Shown one piece after another: positions 23,764-34,206 of a DNA stretch of 64,000 nt (its first letter is position 1; every line of letters begins with the position of its first letter). The stretch lies in contig NZ_JACICF010000001.1 in the NCBI RefSeq assembly GCF_014195685.1, positions 280,992-344,991 of the forward strand, given 5' to 3'. A program made the position numbers and the translations under genes. This stretch comes from Sphingomicrobium lutaoense. GTDB lineage: Bacteria; Pseudomonadota; Alphaproteobacteria; Sphingomonadales; Sphingomonadaceae. The notes under the pieces were generated by a model. It worked only from the letters and a program-made list of their open reading frames with translations, had not been told where the DNA came from and ran no database searches.

Positions 23764-25242
23764 ATGTCCACGAGAATGACGATGGCGCTGGCCCTCCTGG
23801 CCGCGGCAGCGACCCCTGCCTCGGCCGACACTCTCCAGGAAGCGCTGGCAAAGACCTACGCGACCAATCCCACCCTCAATGCCCAGCGCGAGGCGCTGCA
23901 GGCCACCGACGCGGGCGTGGCGATCGCCCGCGCGGGCGGCCGTCCCACCGTCACCGGCAGTGCCAGCCTCACGCGCACGCTCAGCCAGACGGGCTCGCTT
24001 ACGCGCCAGAGCCTCGGACCCTTCTTCAACAGCAGCGTCGATCTCAACCTGCCGCTTTTCCAGGGCGGCACGGTGCGCAACGACATCAAGGCCGCCAAGG
24101 AGCGGGTGCGCGCGGGCCGCGCGACGCTGCGCGCGGTCGAAGGCGACCTCTTCGTCGAAGCGGTGGCCGCTTATATGGACGTGATCCGCGACCGCGCGAC
24201 GGTCGAACTTAACCGCAACCAGGTCGAGGTACTCTCGACCAATCTGCAGGCGACCAGCGACCGGTTCGAGATCGGCGATTTGACGCGCACCGACGTTGCC
24301 CAGTCCGAAGCGCGCCTCCAGCTTGCCCAATCGAGCCTGCTCGCCGCCCAGAGCCGCCTTGCCGCCTCGGTCGAGAATTACCGCCGCGTGATCGGCGACA
24401 TGCCGGACGATCTTGCCCCGCCGCCGCCGCTTCCCCCGCTCCCCGACAGCGCCGACGAAGCCGTGCGCATCGCGCTCGTCGATAATCCCGATCTTCTCGC
24501 CGCGACCCGCCAGGCCGAGGCGGCGGGCTATGACGTGCGTTCGACGCGCGGTTCGCGCTGGCCCACGCTCAGCGCCTTTGCCTCGGGGCAATATCTCAAC
24601 ACGCTCGCGGGCGATGTCGGCTTCAATCCCTTCACGCAGGCAAGCAATCCGCGCAGCGCCACCGCGACCAGCGCGGGCCTGTCGGCGCGGGTGCCCTTCT
24701 ACCAGGGCGGCTTGCCCTCGGCACGGGTGCGCCGCGCCCGCGCATTGGAAGGGCAGGCACTCGAACAGATCATCGCCACCGAACGTTTCGTCGTCGCCGA
24801 GACGCGCTCGGCTTTCGCTGCCTATGAGGCCGCGGTGCAGGCGATCGAGGCAAACGAGGTCGCGGTGCAGGCCAATGCCCTGGCATTGGAAGGCGCCCGG
24901 CTCGAAAACAGCATCGGCAGCCGCTCGATCCTCGACGTGCTCAACGCCGAACAGGAATTTCTCAACAGCCGCGTCGCGCTCGTCACCGCGCAGCGCGACG
25001 CCTATGTCGCGGGATTCCGCCTTCTGAACGTGATGGGGCAGGCCGAGGCCGCCGACCTCAATCTCGATGCCGGCGCGCTCTACGACCCGCTCGGCAATTA
25101 CCGCCGCATCGCCAATGACTGGAACGACTGGGCGGGCGAGGGGCGTCACCCGATCGATTCGACTCGTACCGTGCAGCCCCAGGAAGAGCCCGTGCCGCCT
25201 CCGCCCGCCATCACGCAGGGCGTGACACAAGGCGATCAATAA
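23764..25242 (+). CDS. tolC: TolC-family outer-membrane efflux/secretion channel
   Basis: This 492-residue exported protein has a signal peptide ending at TPASA-DTLQEAL (about residue 22). It has the two-fold repeated TolC layout of long alpha-helical barrels, with TLQEALAKTYATNPTLNAQRE and DEAVRIALVDNPDLLAATRQAE starting each half. The ILDVLNAEQEFLNSRV motif is the standard C-terminal TolC signature. The last 60 residues form a proline-rich tail (QEEPVPPPPAIT). GGGAGA precedes the start. It would pair with type I secretion or RND pumps encoded elsewhere, and popZ follows 14 bp later. Confidence 0.94.
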   Translation: MSTRMTMALALLAAAATPASADTLQEALAKTYATNPTLNAQREALQATDAGVAIARAGGRPTVTGSASLTRTLSQTGSLTRQSLGPFFNSSVDLNLPLFQGGTVRNDIKAAKERVRAGRATLRAVEGDLFVEAVAAYMDVIRDRATVELNRNQVEVLSTNLQATSDRFEIGDLTRTDVAQSEARLQLAQSSLLAAQSRLAASVENYRRVIGDMPDDLAPPPPLPPLPDSADEAVRIALVDNPDLLAATRQAEAAGYDVRSTRGSRWPTLSAFASGQYLNTLAGDVGFNPFTQASNPRSATATSAGLSARVPFYQGGLPSARVRRARALEGQALEQIIATERFVVAETRSAFAAYEAAVQAIEANEVAVQANALALEGARLENSIGSRSILDVLNAEQEFLNSRVALVTAQRDAYVAGFRLLNVMGQAEAADLNLDAGALYDPLGNYRRIANDWNDWAGEGRHPIDSTRTVQPQEEPVPPPPAITQGVTQGDQ

Positions 25243-25256
25243 GCAATAGAAAGCGC

Positions 25257-25700
25257 ATGAGCGCACCAGGCCAGCCTTCGATGGAAGACATCCTCGCCTC
25301 GATCAAGAAAGTGATCGCCGAGGAAAAGGAGTTCCGCCAGTCCGCCCCGCCGGGCCCCGGTGAGGATGACGAGGTGCTCGAACTCGACAGCAGCATGGAA
25401 CAGCCCCCCGAAGCCGAAGCTGAGGGGGCCGAAGCCTCGTCCGCACCGCCGCCCGCCGCGGGAGACGAGGACGAGGTTCTCCTTGCCGAGGAAGCCGCGG
25501 GCACCAGCCGCGCCCGGCTTGATCAACTCGCGGGCATCGCTGCCGAGCGGCCCGAGGCCGCGGCGGGAAATCCGCTCGAGGACATGATCCGCGAGATGCT
25601 TCGCCCGGTGCTCAAAGCCTGGCTCGACGAGAAATTGCCGGGCATTGTCGATGAACATGTCCGCCGCGAAATCAGCCGCATCACGGGGCGCAAGCTCTAA
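25257..25700 (+). CDS. popZ: PopZ-like polar organising protein (DUF2497)
   Basis: This 147-residue acidic protein has the PopZ/DUF2497 plan. A short N-terminal helix (QPSMEDILASIKKVIAEE, residues 7-24) binds partners. A disordered acidic, proline-rich middle spans about 30-85. A conserved C-terminal oligomerisation region covers NPLEDMIREMLRPVLKAWLD and LPGIVDEHVRREI. In Caulobacter PopZ forms a polar microdomain that anchors the chromosome centromere. The same order tolC-popZ-valS is common in sphingomonads, so the symbol is given with fair rather than full confidence. Confidence 0.85.
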   Translation: MSAPGQPSMEDILASIKKVIAEEKEFRQSAPPGPGEDDEVLELDSSMEQPPEAEAEGAEASSAPPPAAGDEDEVLLAEEAAGTSRARLDQLAGIAAERPEAAAGNPLEDMIREMLRPVLKAWLDEKLPGIVDEHVRREISRITGRKL

Positions 25701-25737
25701 TCTTTTCCACGCCCTTACTCCCTGCTAGTCAGCGGGC

Positions 25738-27774
25738 ATGAAAAAGCTCATCGCGCTCACCGCGCTCGCCGCCACGACCTTTCTCGTATCGCCCGCCGCC
25801 GCCCGGGAAATGACGCCCGAGGATCTGGTGAAGATGAAGCGCATGGGCGCGCCCTCGGTCTCGCCCGACGGGGCCGTCGCACTGTTCAGCCTCTCCTCGG
25901 CCAAGGAAGATCTCGCGGGGCGCGAAACCAGCCATCTCCTCCACAGCCTCGAAACCGGCGCGACCGTCGAGGCTTCCGAACTAGACCATTACAAGCCCCG
26001 CGGCGCGCGCTTCGGCGGCGATGGCGCGGTCTGGTTCGTCAGCGCCCATTCGGGAACCGACCAGGTCTATCGCATGATGCCCGGCGAGCCTGCGGTGCAG
26101 GTCTCGGCACTGGAAGGCGGCTCGATCGACGATTTCGTGCTGGCGCCCAATGTCTCCAGCGTGGTCCTCGTCGCCACCCGTGACATCAAGTGCGCCGACT
26201 TCGAATGCGCCAACGTCCCCGCGCCCGAAAAGGGCGACGGCGTGATGGAATATGACGAGATCTTCGTCCGCCACTGGGACAGCTGGGTCGAACCGGGCAT
26301 GAAATCGCGCCTGTTCGGCTATCGCATCGAGAATGGGAAGATGGTCGGCGGTAAGCCGCTCGATCGCGGCCTCGATGGCAACACCCCCTCGCGTCCCTTC
26401 GGCGGGATCGAGGAAATCGACATCGCGCCCGGCGGCGAAGCGGTCTTCTTCGCCCAGCGCGCGGGTGGCCGGACCGAACCCACCTCGACCAATCTCGACA
26501 TCTATTACGCCCCCATCGACGGCTCGATGGCACCCTACAATCTCACCGCCACCAACAAGGCGCATGACAATCTTCCCGCGGTTTCTCCCGACGGGCAGAC
26601 CCTGGCCTATGTCGCGATGGCCCGCCCGGGCTACGAAAGCGATCGCCTCGTCGTCCACCTGCGCGACCTCAAGAGCGGCAATGTCCGCGCGCTGACCGCC
26701 GACTGGGACGCCAGCGTCGGCTCGCTCGAATGGACCCCCGACAGCCGCGCCCTCATCGTCGGCGTCGGCGAAACGCTCGAACATCCGCTCTACCGCATCG
26801 ACGTCGCGACCGGACAGCGCACCCGCCTCACCGGCAAGGGCAATGCCAGCAGCCCCGTCGCGCTCCCCGACGGCCGCATCCTCTTCACGATGAACAGCCT
26901 CGAAGCGCCGAGCGACCTCTACCTCTACAGCGCCGGCCGCATCGAACAGCGCACCCATGTCAACAAGGCGCTCCTCGACGAGCTCGACCCGATCGAGGTC
27001 GAGACCTTCACCTTCAAGGGCGCCGACGGCGACACCGTCTGGGGCTACCGCCTCAAGCCCGCCGACCATGAAGGCAAACTTCCCGTCGCCTTCGTCGTCC
27101 ACGGCGGCCCGCAGGGCAGCTTCGGCAACCTCTGGTCGAGCCGCTGGAACAGCCGCATGCTCTCCGCCCCCGGCTATGGCGTGGTCTCGATCGATTTCCA
27201 CGGCTCGACCGGCTACGGCCAGGACTTCACCGACAGCATCAACCAGGACTGGGGCGGCAAGCCCCTCGAAGACCTGAAGCTCGGCCTCGCCCACGCCCTC
27301 GAGATGGACGATCAGCTCGCCGGCGACCGTATCTGCGCGCTGGGCGCCAGCTACGGCGGCTACATGATGAACTGGATCGCCGGCAAATGGCCCGAGCGCT
27401 TCAACTGCCTCATCAACCACAACGGCCTCTTCGACACGCGCTCCTTCTATTATTCGACCGAGGAGCTCTGGTTCCCCGAGCATGACTTCGGCGGCCCCTA
27501 TTTCCTCAATCCCGAGAGCTATGAGAAATGGAACCCGGTCAACCATGTCGACCAGTGGCAGACCCCGATGATGGTCGTGCTCGGCCTCAAGGACTATCGC
27601 GTTCCCTATTCGCAGGGCCTCGGCGCCTTCACCGCGCTGCAACGCCGCGGCATCCCGTCCAAGCTCCTCGTCTTCCCCGACGAGAACCACTGGGTGCTCA
27701 ACGGCCGCAACTCGGTCCGCTGGCATCAGGAAGTGTTCGACTGGATGGACCGTTGGACGGCGAAGGATGAATAG
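25738..27774 (+). CDS. S9-family prolyl oligopeptidase / dipeptidyl aminopeptidase
   Basis: This 678-residue secreted serine peptidase has a signal peptide ending near SPAAA (residue 22). An N-terminal beta-propeller spans about 25-400 and includes PAVSPDGQTLAYVAMARPG. It is followed by an alpha/beta-hydrolase domain. The triad is S538 in GASYGGYM, D619 in GLKDYRVPYSQ and H651 in PDENHWVL. VVHGGPQGSFG supplies the oxyanion region. It is a periplasmic or outer-membrane-associated peptidase for proline-containing or N-terminal dipeptides, abundant in sphingomonads. valS starts 40 bp downstream but is probably separately expressed. Confidence 0.93.
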   Translation: MKKLIALTALAATTFLVSPAAAREMTPEDLVKMKRMGAPSVSPDGAVALFSLSSAKEDLAGRETSHLLHSLETGATVEASELDHYKPRGARFGGDGAVWFVSAHSGTDQVYRMMPGEPAVQVSALEGGSIDDFVLAPNVSSVVLVATRDIKCADFECANVPAPEKGDGVMEYDEIFVRHWDSWVEPGMKSRLFGYRIENGKMVGGKPLDRGLDGNTPSRPFGGIEEIDIAPGGEAVFFAQRAGGRTEPTSTNLDIYYAPIDGSMAPYNLTATNKAHDNLPAVSPDGQTLAYVAMARPGYESDRLVVHLRDLKSGNVRALTADWDASVGSLEWTPDSRALIVGVGETLEHPLYRIDVATGQRTRLTGKGNASSPVALPDGRILFTMNSLEAPSDLYLYSAGRIEQRTHVNKALLDELDPIEVETFTFKGADGDTVWGYRLKPADHEGKLPVAFVVHGGPQGSFGNLWSSRWNSRMLSAPGYGVVSIDFHGSTGYGQDFTDSINQDWGGKPLEDLKLGLAHALEMDDQLAGDRICALGASYGGYMMNWIAGKWPERFNCLINHNGLFDTRSFYYSTEELWFPEHDFGGPYFLNPESYEKWNPVNHVDQWQTPMMVVLGLKDYRVPYSQGLGAFTALQRRGIPSKLLVFPDENHWVLNGRNSVRWHQEVFDWMDRWTAKDE

Positions 27775-27814
27775 CGCGCTTGAAGCCTCCGCTTCCCCCC
27801 TGTAGGCGCGCTCC

Positions 27815-30430
27815 ATGACCGAGCTAGCGAAGACTTTCGAACCCGGCCCCATCGAGGCCAAATGGTATCAGCATTGGGAAAAGGGCGGCCTCTTCCGCCC
27901 CGACCGACCCGAGGCCGAGCCCTTCACGATCGTCATCCCGCCGCCCAACGTGACGGGCTCGCTGCACATCGGCCATGCGCTCGACAATACGCTGCAGGAC
28001 ATCCTCATCCGCAAGGCGCGGCTCGAGGGCAAGGACGCACTCTGGGTGGTCGGCATGGACCATGCGGGCATCGCCACCCAGATGGTCGTCGAACGCCAGC
28101 TCGACCAGCAAGGCGTCAAGCGCACTGACCTCGGCCGCGAGGCCTTCCTCGACAAGGTCTGGCAGTGGAAAGAGGAAAGCGGCGGCACCATCACCCGCCA
28201 GCTCCGCCGCCTCGGCGCGAGCTGCGACTGGGAAAATGAACGCTTTACGATGGACGAGGGCTTCTCGCGCGCGGTCCGCAAGGTGTTCGTCGATCTCTAC
28301 GACCGCGGCCTTCTCTACCGCGACAAGCGGCTGGTGAACTGGGATCCCAAGTTCCAGAGCGCGATTTCCGACCTCGAGGTCGAGACCGCCGAAATGCCCG
28401 GCCATTTCTGGCATCTGCGCTATCCGCTCGCCGACGGCTCGGGCGAGATCCATGTCGCCACCACGCGCCCCGAAACCATGCTCGCCGACATGGCGGTCGC
28501 GGTCCATCCCGAGGACGAGCGCTATCGCGACATGGTGGGCAAGATGGTGCGCTTGCCGCTCACCGGGCGCGAAGTCCCGATCATCACAGACGAACATGCC
28601 GATCCCGAATTGGGCTCGGGCGCGGTGAAGATTACCCCCGGCCACGACTTCAACGATTTCGAGGTGGGCAAGCGCGCCGGCATCGCCCCCGCCGACATGC
28701 TCAACATGCTCAATGCCCGCGCCGAGGTCTGCCAGACCGCCGACGGCCTCGTTCCCGAGGCGCTCATCGGCCTCGACCGCTTCGAAGCGCGCAAGCGCGT
28801 GGTCGAGATGCTCGAAGCCGAAGGCGCCTTGATCCGCGTCGAGGACCGGCAGATCGCCACGCCCTATGGCGACCGTTCGGGGGTGGTGATCGAACCCTGG
28901 CTCACCGACCAATGGTATGTCGATGCCGCCACGCTCGCCAAGCCCGCGCTCGAAGCGGTGCGCTCGGGCGACATCGCGGTGGTCCCCGAGACCTGGAAAA
29001 AGACCTGGTACAACTGGCTCGAAAATATCCAGCCCTGGTGCGTCTCGCGCCAGCTCTGGTGGGGCCATCGCATCCCCGCATGGTATGACGATGAAGGCAA
29101 TGCCTATGTCGCCGAGACCGAAGAGGAAGCTCAGGCCAAGGCAGGCGAGGGCTTGACGCTGCGCCGCGACGAGGACGTGCTCGATACCTGGTTCTCCTCG
29201 GCGCTCTGGCCCTTCGCGACGCTCGGCTGGCCCGAACAGACGCGCGAACTGGAGCGCCATTACCCCAATGACGTGCTCGTCTCGGGCTTCGACATAATCT
29301 TCTTCTGGGATGCCCGCATGGCGATGCAGGGCTTCGAATTCATGGGCGAGAAACCGTGGAAGAAGCTCTATCTCCACGGGCTGGTGCGCGACAAGCATGG
29401 CGCCAAGATGTCCAAGTCCAAGGGCAATACCGTCGATCCCCTGGGCCTCATCGACCGATATGGCGCCGATGCGCTGCGCTTCACGCTCACCGCGATGGAA
29501 AGCCAGGGCCGCGACATCAAGCTCGATGAAAAACGGGTCGAGGGCTATCGCAACTTCGCGACCAAGATCTGGAATGCCGCGCGCTTCCTGCAGGGCAATG
29601 GCATCGGCGCATCGGACAGCATCGCCGCGCCCAAGGCAGAAAAGGCGGTCAACCGCTGGATCATCGGCGAGGTGGTCGAAACGCTCGCGCGCCTCGAAAA
29701 GGCATTTGACGAACTGCGCTTCGACGGCATGGCCGACGCCATCTACCATTTCACCTGGGGCACTTTCTGCGACTGGTATCTCGAACTCATCAAAGGCGAG
29801 ATGGACGAGGAAACCCGCGCGGTCGCGGCCTGGACCTTCGACCAGATCCTCGTGATGCTTCATCCCTTCATGCCCTTCCTCACCGAGGAATTGTGGCAGG
29901 CGATGGGCGCGGGCAGCCGCGACGATTATCCGCTGATTACCGCCCAATGGCCCCAGCCCGAGGCGAAGGTCGACGCAGAGGCCAAGAAAAGCATCGAGAG
30001 TGCGATCGCCATGGTGTCCGAGGTCCGCGCGCTCCGCGCCGAACTCAACATCCACTGGTCGAGCCGCTTGACGCTTCACCCGCTCGAAGGCAGCGCGCCC
30101 GATGTCGGCGCATCGCTCGACCGCATGGCCAAGGCCGGGTTCGGCGATCCGGTGGACGCTCCCGCGCCCGGCTCGGCGCAGATCGTCGCGGCGGGGCAGG
30201 GTTTTGCCGTGCCGCTCGCCGATGCAATCGACCTCGATGCCGAACGCGCACGCCTCAAGAAGGCGGTCGAAGCCGCCGACAAGGAAGTCAAAAGCCTCGC
30301 GGGGCGTTTGAACAATCCCAATTTCGTCGAACGGGCCAAGCCCGAAGCGGTCGAAAAGGCGCGTGCCGACCATGCCGAACGCAGCGCCGAGGCCGAGCGG
30401 CTGCGCGCCGCGCTTGACCGGCTGGGCTAG
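27815..30430 (+). CDS. valS: valyl-tRNA synthetase
   Basis: This 871-residue class I synthetase charges tRNA-Val. The HIGH motif is H51-I-G-H54 in [12 protein letters not shown] and KMSKS is at 531-535 followed by KGN. The editing domain (CP1) lies between, with the [19 protein letters not shown] segment. The C-terminal tail from about 810 ([19 protein letters not shown]) is the ValS coiled coil. Length fits the alphaproteobacterial form. The stop overlaps that of the convergent lipid-kinase gene by 4 bp. Confidence 0.97.
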   Translation: MTELAKTFEPGPIEAKWYQHWEKGGLFRPDRPEAEPFTIVIPPPNVTGSLHIGHALDNTLQDILIRKARLEGKDALWVVGMDHAGIATQMVVERQLDQQGVKRTDLGREAFLDKVWQWKEESGGTITRQLRRLGASCDWENERFTMDEGFSRAVRKVFVDLYDRGLLYRDKRLVNWDPKFQSAISDLEVETAEMPGHFWHLRYPLADGSGEIHVATTRPETMLADMAVAVHPEDERYRDMVGKMVRLPLTGREVPIITDEHADPELGSGAVKITPGHDFNDFEVGKRAGIAPADMLNMLNARAEVCQTADGLVPEALIGLDRFEARKRVVEMLEAEGALIRVEDRQIATPYGDRSGVVIEPWLTDQWYVDAATLAKPALEAVRSGDIAVVPETWKKTWYNWLENIQPWCVSRQLWWGHRIPAWYDDEGNAYVAETEEEAQAKAGEGLTLRRDEDVLDTWFSSALWPFATLGWPEQTRELERHYPNDVLVSGFDIIFFWDARMAMQGFEFMGEKPWKKLYLHGLVRDKHGAKMSKSKGNTVDPLGLIDRYGADALRFTLTAMESQGRDIKLDEKRVEGYRNFATKIWNAARFLQGNGIGASDSIAAPKAEKAVNRWIIGEVVETLARLEKAFDELRFDGMADAIYHFTWGTFCDWYLELIKGEMDEETRAVAAWTFDQILVMLHPFMPFLTEELWQAMGAGSRDDYPLITAQWPQPEAKVDAEAKKSIESAIAMVSEVRALRAELNIHWSSRLTLHPLEGSAPDVGASLDRMAKAGFGDPVDAPAPGSAQIVAAGQGFAVPLADAIDLDAERARLKKAVEAADKEVKSLAGRLNNPNFVERAKPEAVEKARADHAERSAEAERLRAALDRLG

Positions 30431-31311
30431 GCGGGAACCACTACCCGGACCGCTTGCGGCACCACCTCGACCTTGGCGGGGGTCGAGGCACGGATTTCGC
30501 CGTCGATCGAGATGTCGCGCGGCGGATCGGTCTCGATCCAGAATTCGGGAGCTTCGACTTCGATCATCGTGCGCTTCTGCGACTTGAGGTGGAGGAGAAC
30601 GAGGATCCAATTGAGCGCGAGGCGCCACATGCTCTTTCCCGTGACCGCATCGACGGTGATCCGCGCATCGTCCATCTCGGCTTCCTCGACCAGTTCGACC
30701 CCGCCATGGAAGCTGCCATTGGCGATGCGCACTTCGCTGGCATGGGTGACGGTGCGGCTGCCCTCGCTTTCGATCGTCAGGCGGAAGGCGGAAAAGGAAA
30801 AGGCGATGCGGATCGCCCAGACGATATAACCGAAGATGCCCAGCCAGCGCTTCAATGCATCGGGAATGGTATCGGCGATCAGCGGCGACAGGCCGATCGC
30901 GGCGACATTGGCAAAGGTCTCGCCATTGATGCTGCCGATATCGATCGCCCGGCTCTCGCCCTTGGCGATGACCCTGGCGACGTCCTCCAGCTCGAGCGGC
31001 AGGCCGAGGCTGCGGGCAAAGCTGTTGGCCGTACCCATCGGCAGCACCGCCAGCACGCAGTCCTCGCCCTCGAATTCGCCGATGAAGCTCGAGATGGTGC
31101 CGTCCCCGCCGCCGACGATCACCATGCCGGCCTTCTTGACCGCCTTGCGAACGGTGGGCCGCAGGTCGTCGCCATTCTCGACCGCATGGCTCTCGATCAG
31201 CCGGACGCCCGCCTCCTCGAGCAGGCGGCGTGCTTCCTCATATTGCTCGGCGCCGCGGCGGCTCATGGCATTGACGACGAGGATCGCGTCACGGGAAGGG
31301 TTGGCCGTCAT
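30427..31311 (-). CDS. diacylglycerol kinase-family lipid kinase
   Basis: This 294-residue protein has the DAGK catalytic fold shared with YegS. The nucleotide-binding [17 protein letters not shown] is at about 64-80. [20 protein letters not shown], conserved in lipid kinases, follows, and the C-terminal beta-rich part includes [17 protein letters not shown]. It begins [17 protein letters not shown], close to the NPxSG start of YegS-like enzymes. It probably phosphorylates a membrane lipid such as diacylglycerol or a sphingoid base. Sphingomonads make sphingolipids, so a sphingosine-type substrate is possible but unproven. Confidence 0.87.
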   Translation of the reverse strand: MTANPSRDAILVVNAMSRRGAEQYEEARRLLEEAGVRLIESHAVENGDDLRPTVRKAVKKAGMVIVGGGDGTISSFIGEFEGEDCVLAVLPMGTANSFARSLGLPLELEDVARVIAKGESRAIDIGSINGETFANVAAIGLSPLIADTIPDALKRWLGIFGYIVWAIRIAFSFSAFRLTIESEGSRTVTHASEVRIANGSFHGGVELVEEAEMDDARITVDAVTGKSMWRLALNWILVLLHLKSQKRTMIEVEAPEFWIETDPPRDISIDGEIRASTPAKVEVVPQAVRVVVPA

Positions 31312-31373
31312 TTGCTGCCAACGCCTTTACCCGCCTTTCTTTCCGCGCCTGTATGGCGCTAAAGGCATGGTCC

Positions 31374-32354
31374 ATGAGCCATTATCCCGCCCTGCGCATG
31401 CGCCGTCGCCGTTCCGCGTCCTGGATGCGCGCCATGCTCACCGAGCACCGCCTCCATCCGTCCGATTTCATCTGGCCGTTGTTCGTCTGCGAAGGGGAAG
31501 GGGAGGAACAGCCCATTTCTGCGTTGCGCGGGGTGCATCGCTATTCGATCGACCGGCTGGTCGAGAAGGTGCGCCAAGCCAAAGAAGCGGGCATTCCCTG
31601 CATCGCGCTCTTCCCCAACACCCCCGAGGACAAGCGCCATGAGGAAGAGGCGCTCGACCCCGATAATCTCATCTGCCGAGCGGTGCGCGCGGTGAAGGAC
31701 AAGGTGCCGGATATCGGGGTGATGACCGATGTCGCGCTCGATCCCTATACGCCGCACGGCCATGACGGCGTGCTCGCCGAGGATGGCAGCGTCGACAATG
31801 ACCGCACGGTCGAACTGCTCGCACGGCAGGCGGTGGTGCAGGCCGAGGCGGGCGCCGACATCGTCGCGCCTTCGGACATGATGGACGGGCGCATCGGCGC
31901 GATCCGCGACGCGCTCGAAGAGGCGGGCCATCCCAATGTCGCGATCATGGCCTATTCGGCCAAATATGCTTCTTCGCTCTATGGCCCCTTCCGCGAAGCG
32001 GTCGGCTCGAGCGACCGGCTCAAAGGCGATAAGAAGGGCTATCAGATGAATCCCGCCAATGGCGGCGAGGCGCTGGCCGAGGTCGAACTCGACATGGACG
32101 AAGGCGCCGACTTCGTGATGGTCAAACCCGGCCTTCTCTATCTCGACGTCGTCGCACGGACGGTCGATGCCTTCGACATTCCGGTCTTCGCCTATATGAC
32201 CAGCGGCGAATATGCGATGATCGAGGAAGCGGCGGCGGCAGGCGCGGGGGATCGCGATGCCATGCTGATGGAGGCGCTCACTGCCTTCAAGCGCGCGGGC
32301 GCGACGGGCATATTGTCCTATCATGCGCTCGAAATGGCGCGCCGCCTCGGATGA
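31374..32354 (+). CDS. hemB: delta-aminolevulinic acid dehydratase (porphobilinogen synthase)
   Basis: This 326-residue enzyme of heme synthesis condenses two 5-aminolevulinate molecules. The two active-site lysines are K197 in AYSAKYAS and K251 in FVMVKPGLLYLD. The metal site reads DVALDPYTPHGHDG, with aspartates where zinc-type enzymes have cysteines, so this is the magnesium-dependent class. ATG 31374 gives the usual MSHYPALRMRRRR start. The permease gene begins at the overlapping ATGA. Confidence 0.96.
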   Translation: MSHYPALRMRRRRSASWMRAMLTEHRLHPSDFIWPLFVCEGEGEEQPISALRGVHRYSIDRLVEKVRQAKEAGIPCIALFPNTPEDKRHEEEALDPDNLICRAVRAVKDKVPDIGVMTDVALDPYTPHGHDGVLAEDGSVDNDRTVELLARQAVVQAEAGADIVAPSDMMDGRIGAIRDALEEAGHPNVAIMAYSAKYASSLYGPFREAVGSSDRLKGDKKGYQMNPANGGEALAEVELDMDEGADFVMVKPGLLYLDVVARTVDAFDIPVFAYMTSGEYAMIEEAAAAGAGDRDAMLMEALTAFKRAGATGILSYHALEMARRLG

Positions 32355-33619
32355 CGAAAAGCCCCGGCCATTATCGCCGCGACATGGGGACGCTCGGCGT
32401 CCTTTTCCTTGTCGTCAACGGCCTCATCGGCGCGGGCATCTTCGGGCTTCCCGAGATTCTCCATGTCGCGGTCGGCGCCTTCGCGCCTTGGCTGCTGCTG
32501 TTGGGCGGCATGCTCGTCATGACGATCGTGCTCTGCTTCGCGCAATTGACTCGCCTCACTGACCGGTCGGGCGGGCCGCAACGCTTCGTCACCGATGCCT
32601 ATGGCCGTTTCGCGGGCTTCCAGATCGGCTGGCTCTTCTTTTCGGCGCGCCTCATCAGCCAGGGCGCCAACGTGCTCGTGCTTGCTGCCTATGCGGCGGC
32701 TCTCTGGCCCGTGCTGGGCGAAGGCGTCGCGCGCACCGCGCTCATCGTCGCGGTGCTGGGCGGGCTCACGCTCGTCAACATCTTCGGCATCCGCCGCGTG
32801 GTCACGATCCTCGGCGCGATGACCTTCTTGAAGCTGCTGCCGCTCATCCTGCTGATCCTCTTCGGCTTGGCCGCGGCAAGCACGCCCGGTCCCGTCGCGC
32901 TGCCCCAGTTCAGCGCCGTGGAAGGCATTGCACTGGCCGCGCTCTACGCTTTCGTGGGCTTTGAAAATGCCACCATCCCGGCGGGCGAGACGCGCGATCC
33001 GCGCCGCGCCATGCCGCGCGCTTTGCTCCTCGGGCTGGCGCTGGTGACGATGATCTATTTCGGGCTGCAATGGGTCTATAGCCATTCGCCCATCGCGGGC
33101 AGCGGCCCCGATGCCCCGCTCACCACGCTCGCGGGCCTGTTGGGCGGCGATGCCGGGGCATGGCTCATCGCCGCGACCATCGTCTTGTCGGTGCTCGCCA
33201 ATCTCACCGCGGGCCATACCTCGGCCAGCCGCATGCCCCCCGCGCTCGCCGACGATGGTCTCCTCCCCGCATGGTTCGGACAGGTCTCGCGCTGGGGAAC
33301 CCCCGCCAATTCGATTGCCTTCTTCGGCGCGGGCGCGATCCTCTTCGCCTTGAACAGCAGCTTCCTCGCGCTCGCGATCATCTCCACGCTGGCGCGCCTC
33401 ATCGCCTATATCGCCTCGATCCTCTCGCTTCCGCGCCTCCGCAAGGCCGCGGGCCTCCCAATGTTCGACGCCCTCACGCTCCTCGCCGCGCCCATCGCGC
33501 TGGCGCTCAGCATCTGGGCGACCTTCCAGACCAACGCCGGCCAATGGCAGGCCCTCGCCGCTTTCGTGGCAATAGGAACTTTCCTATATTTCATCGCCCG
33601 CCGGACCCCCCGATCATGA
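32351..33619 (+). CDS. APC-superfamily amino-acid permease
   Basis: This 422-residue integral membrane protein has about 12 predicted helices. It opens with MGTLGVLFLVVNGLIGAGIF, the APC signature in helix 1 where the broken helix binds the amino-acid backbone. The FENATIPAGETRDPRRAMPRA loop is also typical. The start ATG overlaps the hemB stop by 4 nt and its own stop overlaps the next acetyltransferase start. The substrate is not readable. An arginine or glutamate-type amino acid is possible but unsupported. Confidence 0.88.
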   Translation: MTKSPGHYRRDMGTLGVLFLVVNGLIGAGIFGLPEILHVAVGAFAPWLLLLGGMLVMTIVLCFAQLTRLTDRSGGPQRFVTDAYGRFAGFQIGWLFFSARLISQGANVLVLAAYAAALWPVLGEGVARTALIVAVLGGLTLVNIFGIRRVVTILGAMTFLKLLPLILLILFGLAAASTPGPVALPQFSAVEGIALAALYAFVGFENATIPAGETRDPRRAMPRALLLGLALVTMIYFGLQWVYSHSPIAGSGPDAPLTTLAGLLGGDAGAWLIAATIVLSVLANLTAGHTSASRMPPALADDGLLPAWFGQVSRWGTPANSIAFFGAGAILFALNSSFLALAIISTLARLIAYIASILSLPRLRKAAGLPMFDALTLLAAPIALALSIWATFQTNAGQWQALAAFVAIGTFLYFIARRTPRS

Positions 33620-34206
33620 CCGACCAGCAAACCGTTGCAGTAACCGACCGCCTCCTCCTCAAGACCTGGCGCGAAGAAGACAGCCGCCGCTTCTGGGAAG
33701 TGATGAACACCCCCGCCGTGATGAAATGGCTCGGCGGCCCGCAACCCTTCGAAAGCTGGCACGAAGGCTTCGCCCGCCTCCAGACCTACCAGCGCGACTA
33801 TGGCCATTGCTTCTGGCTGGTCGAACGGCAGAGCGACGGCATGCTGCTCGGCTTCTGCGGGTTGAAGAAAATCAACTACGAAGGCGCCCCCAACATGGGG
33901 ATGCCCGAGATCGGCTGGCGCTTCCGCGAGGAAGCCTGGGGCAAGGGCTATGCCAAGGAAGCGGCGATCGCCTGCCTCGACCTGGGCTTCGACCGTTTCG
34001 GCTATGACGAAATCACCGCGGTGACGGTCAGCGGCAACGAGGGCAGCTGGGGGCTGATGCTGCGCCTTGGCATGCGCGAACGGGAGGAACTCGCCTTTCA
34101 CGACCTCAAGTACAGCCCGCTTTACGGTCCGGCGCGGCAGTGGGTGATCACCAAGGACGAGTGGGCCGCCGAGCGGCCCCGGGTCATGGCGTCAGCTGCC
34201 CGGTAA
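33616..34206 (+). CDS. GNAT N-acetyltransferase (RimJ/RimL type)
   Basis: This 196-residue protein is translated from ATG 33616, overlapping the permease stop (ATGA). RimL-type features are TDRLLLKTWREEDSRRFWEV at the start, LGFCGLKKINYEG, EIGWRFREEAWGKGYAKEAA (acetyl-CoA loop) and a C-terminal GSWGLMLRLGMRE. This subgroup often acetylates protein N-termini or small amino compounds. Its last 23 bp overlap the convergent lipoprotein gene. Confidence 0.9.
   Translation: MTDQQTVAVTDRLLLKTWREEDSRRFWEVMNTPAVMKWLGGPQPFESWHEGFARLQTYQRDYGHCFWLVERQSDGMLLGFCGLKKINYEGAPNMGMPEIGWRFREEAWGKGYAKEAAIACLDLGFDRFGYDEITAVTVSGNEGSWGLMLRLGMREREELAFHDLKYSPLYGPARQWVITKDEWAAERPRVMASAAR

Noticed and set aside
25981-27861. 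Long minus-strand frame opposite the S9 peptidase
   Set aside because: Same GC-driven shadow effect; no motif, and it covers a well-supported gene.
27824-30628. Long minus-strand open frame opposite valS
   Set aside because: A shadow of a GC-rich coding strand; the valS protein is unambiguous and the opposite frame has no family features.
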